A DNA stretch of 6,591 nucleotides, from contig JAQGLH010000160.1 of NCBI GenBank assembly GCA_028293005.1, forward strand, positions 1-6,591, written 5' to 3'. Origin of the DNA: Alphaproteobacteria bacterium (lineage in GTDB: Bacteria > Pseudomonadota > Alphaproteobacteria > Sphingomonadales > Sphingomonadaceae). Every line of letters begins with the position of its first letter. Position 1 is the stretch's first letter. The notes below the pieces were generated by a model, which searched no databases, was not told the origin of the DNA, and was given only the letters and a program-made list of their open reading frames with translations. Positions 5,088-6,591 of this stretch are shown here, one piece after another. Made by a program: the position numbers and the translations under genes.

Positions 5088-6591
5088 TTACAAGCCTTCG
5101 AGGAAATAGCGCGAGAAGTCGTAACCTTCCTTGACGACGAATTCGAGCAGGAAGGGTCTGCCCGATTGCGTGACCGCCACCGCTTCTCGGATCGCCGGCA
5201 CGATGTCGGCCGGAGCTTCCACGCGCCGCGACTGCACGTTGAGCCCCTCCGCGACCTTCGCGTAGTTTCCGCCGACCGTCATCGCGCCATATTTCTCGGT
5301 CGATTTGGGCAGCGAATCCCGCTCGATCGCCATCACCCCATTGTTGAACACGATGGTGAGCGAGGCGATTGCGTTCCGGGACGCGGTCTCGAGGTCCATC
5401 CCCGTCATGCCGATCGCGGAATCCCCCATCAGATTGATGCACAATTTATCGGGCGCGGCGAGCTTTGCACCCATCGCCAGGCCGAGCCCGTGGCCGAGCT
5501 GGGTCGATTTGCCCCAGCCGAGGTAGGAGAGCGGCTTGGTCGCCTCCCAGAACGGCAGGAGCTGCTCGCGCGGACCGCCCGAATCATGGGTGATGATGAC
5601 ATTGTCGCGGTCGAGCTCGTTCATCAGCTCGCGGATGACGCGATATTGGTTGAGCGGCACCTCCTCCGAGTTCAGGAACTTGGCCCATTCTTCCTGCCAG
5701 GCCTTCTTGACTGAAGCGACGTCGTCCTTGAGCGCGGCCAGAGCGTTGTCGCTGGCCTCGCCTTTCTGCCGGCGAACCTCGCCGATCACGGCTTCGAGAA
5801 CGAGTTTCGCATCGCCGACGATGCCGAGGTCGGCGCGGTAATCCTTGTTGATGTCGCTCGCGGCGTTGGTGGCGTGGATCACCTTCTTGCCCGGTGGCAT
5901 GCGCGGGCCGAACCAGGTTTTCGAAAGGCTCGATCCGATCGCGAAGACCAGGTCCGCCTTCTTCAGGAATTCGGTGAACATCTTGGGCTGCGAACGGGTC
6001 GACGCGCCCAGCGCGAGTGGATGATTTTCCGGAAATGCGCTCTTGCCGGGATTGGTGGTCAGGACCGGCGCCGGGAGCAGTTCGGCAAGCTCGATGAGCT
6101 GGTCGCTCGCATCGGCATAGAGTACGCCCTGGCCCGCCCAGAGGATCGGGTTCTTCGCGGCGAGCAGCATCTGCGCAGCTTCGCGGACCGCGCCTGGGTC
6201 GGGCGCCGTGCGGACCAGCGGCACGGGCTCGTAGACGATCTCACCCTGATACTCCTGGTTCCAGACCTCGTCCGGGATGTCGAGCAGCACCGGGCCCATC
6301 TTGCCGCTGCGCATCGCATGATAGGCGCGGCGCAGGACGTCCGGCAGGTCCTTCACCGAATGCACGACCGCAGCCCATTTGGTGACGGGCGCGAACACTT
6401 CCGCCGCGCGGAACACCGGTTCGTTATAATATTGCGAGATCGAGGTCATGCCGCCGCCGCTGATCACCAGCAGTGGTACATTCTCGCTATAAGCCTGCGC
6501 GACCCCGGGGAAGGCATTCTCGACGCCGGCGCCCGACTGGACGGCGAACACGCCGTTGCGGAGCCCGCGATGCACGCGGGTGTAGCCGTCG
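5088..6591 (-). CDS. thiamine-diphosphate enzyme, acetolactate synthase-like (5' end cut)
   Basis: The window shows the last 500 residues; the frame runs off the right edge. By comparison with acetolactate synthases about 50-60 residues are missing, including the Glu that activates the cofactor. Three domains are visible: the end of the pyrimidine-binding domain (S-G-A-G-V-E-N-A-F-P-G then A-Q-A-Y-S-E-N-V-P-L-L-V-I-S-G), a central Rossmann-like domain (P-I-L-W-A-G-Q-G-V then T-T-N-P-G-K-S-A-F-P-E-N-H-P-L) and the diphosphate-binding domain. The cofactor motif runs from G-D-S (5418-5426) to N-N (5340-5345), 24 residues apart. The GDS-A-x-G-x-x-G-M form resembles oxalyl-CoA decarboxylase and 2-hydroxyacyl-CoA lyase rather than the GDG of many relatives. 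The reaction should be carbon-carbon cleavage or joining of a 2-keto or 2-hydroxyacyl substrate, but the substrate is unassigned. The GTG at 6573-6575 is internal, not a start. Confidence 0.9.
   Translation of the reverse strand, partial: DGYTRVHRGLRNGVFAVQSGAGVENAFPGVAQAYSENVPLLVISGGGMTSISQYYNEPVFRAAEVFAPVTKWAAVVHSVKDLPDVLRRAYHAMRSGKMGPVLLDIPDEVWNQEYQGEIVYEPVPLVRTAPDPGAVREAAQMLLAAKNPILWAGQGVLYADASDQLIELAELLPAPVLTTNPGKSAFPENHPLALGASTRSQPKMFTEFLKKADLVFAIGSSLSKTWFGPRMPPGKKVIHATNAASDINKDYRADLGIVGDAKLVLEAVIGEVRRQKGEASDNALAALKDDVASVKKAWQEEWAKFLNSEEVPLNQYRVIRELMNELDRDNVIITHDSGGPREQLLPFWEATKPLSYLGWGKSTQLGHGLGLAMGAKLAAPDKLCINLMGDSAIGMTGMDLETASRNAIASLTIVFNNGVMAIERDSLPKSTEKYGAMTVGGNYAKVAEGLNVQSRRVEAPADIVPAIREAVAVTQSGRPFLLEFVVKEGYDFSRYFLEGL

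Noticed and set aside
4764..5714. 316-residue + strand open frame
   Set aside because: It is antisense to the rcnB-like gene and the thiamine-diphosphate enzyme gene and looks like a compositional shadow of them.

Overview
The window is GC-rich and densely coding. Its protein styles (a Tat-type MsrB, an RcnB-family periplasmic protein, a XenA/YqjM-type ene-reductase) fit an alphaproteobacterium, most likely a sphingomonad. That placement is an inference from protein flavour and base composition, because no rRNA or other phylogenetic marker is present.

Layout: the left 1.5 kb reads on the + strand. A small DUF1508/YegP-type protein with an acidic tail (271-648) is followed by a 365-bp non-coding gap with a tandem repeat and several dyads, then a Tat-exported methionine-(R)-sulfoxide reductase, msrB (1014-1511). 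The other 5 kb reads on the - strand. From right to left it holds a thiamine-diphosphate enzyme cut by the window edge (5088-6591), an RcnB-family periplasmic protein (4545-4955) with a stem-loop just after its stop, a TrmH/SpoU-type RNA 2'-O-methyltransferase (3567-4391), an Old Yellow Enzyme ene-reductase (2333-3451) and a short-chain dehydrogenase (1544-2287). msrB and the short-chain dehydrogenase converge with only 32 bp between their stop codons.

How the genes may work together: the ene-reductase and short-chain dehydrogenase lie 45 bp apart on the same strand and look co-transcribed. A C=C reductase next to a carbonyl reductase suggests stepwise NAD(P)H-dependent reduction of an unsaturated carbonyl compound. 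The exported MsrB and the RcnB-like protein would act outside the cytoplasm, in protein repair and probably metal or envelope stress. The RNA methyltransferase and the thiamine-diphosphate enzyme have no evident link to the others.

I see no mobile element, CRISPR array, tRNA, rRNA, phage gene or defence gene. Most of the window looks like ordinary chromosomal housekeeping and accessory metabolism. The points worth a second look are the ene-reductase/dehydrogenase pair, the thiamine-diphosphate enzyme of unassigned substrate, the structured gap before msrB, and the G-tract cluster in the ene-reductase leader. I found no convincing novel system.
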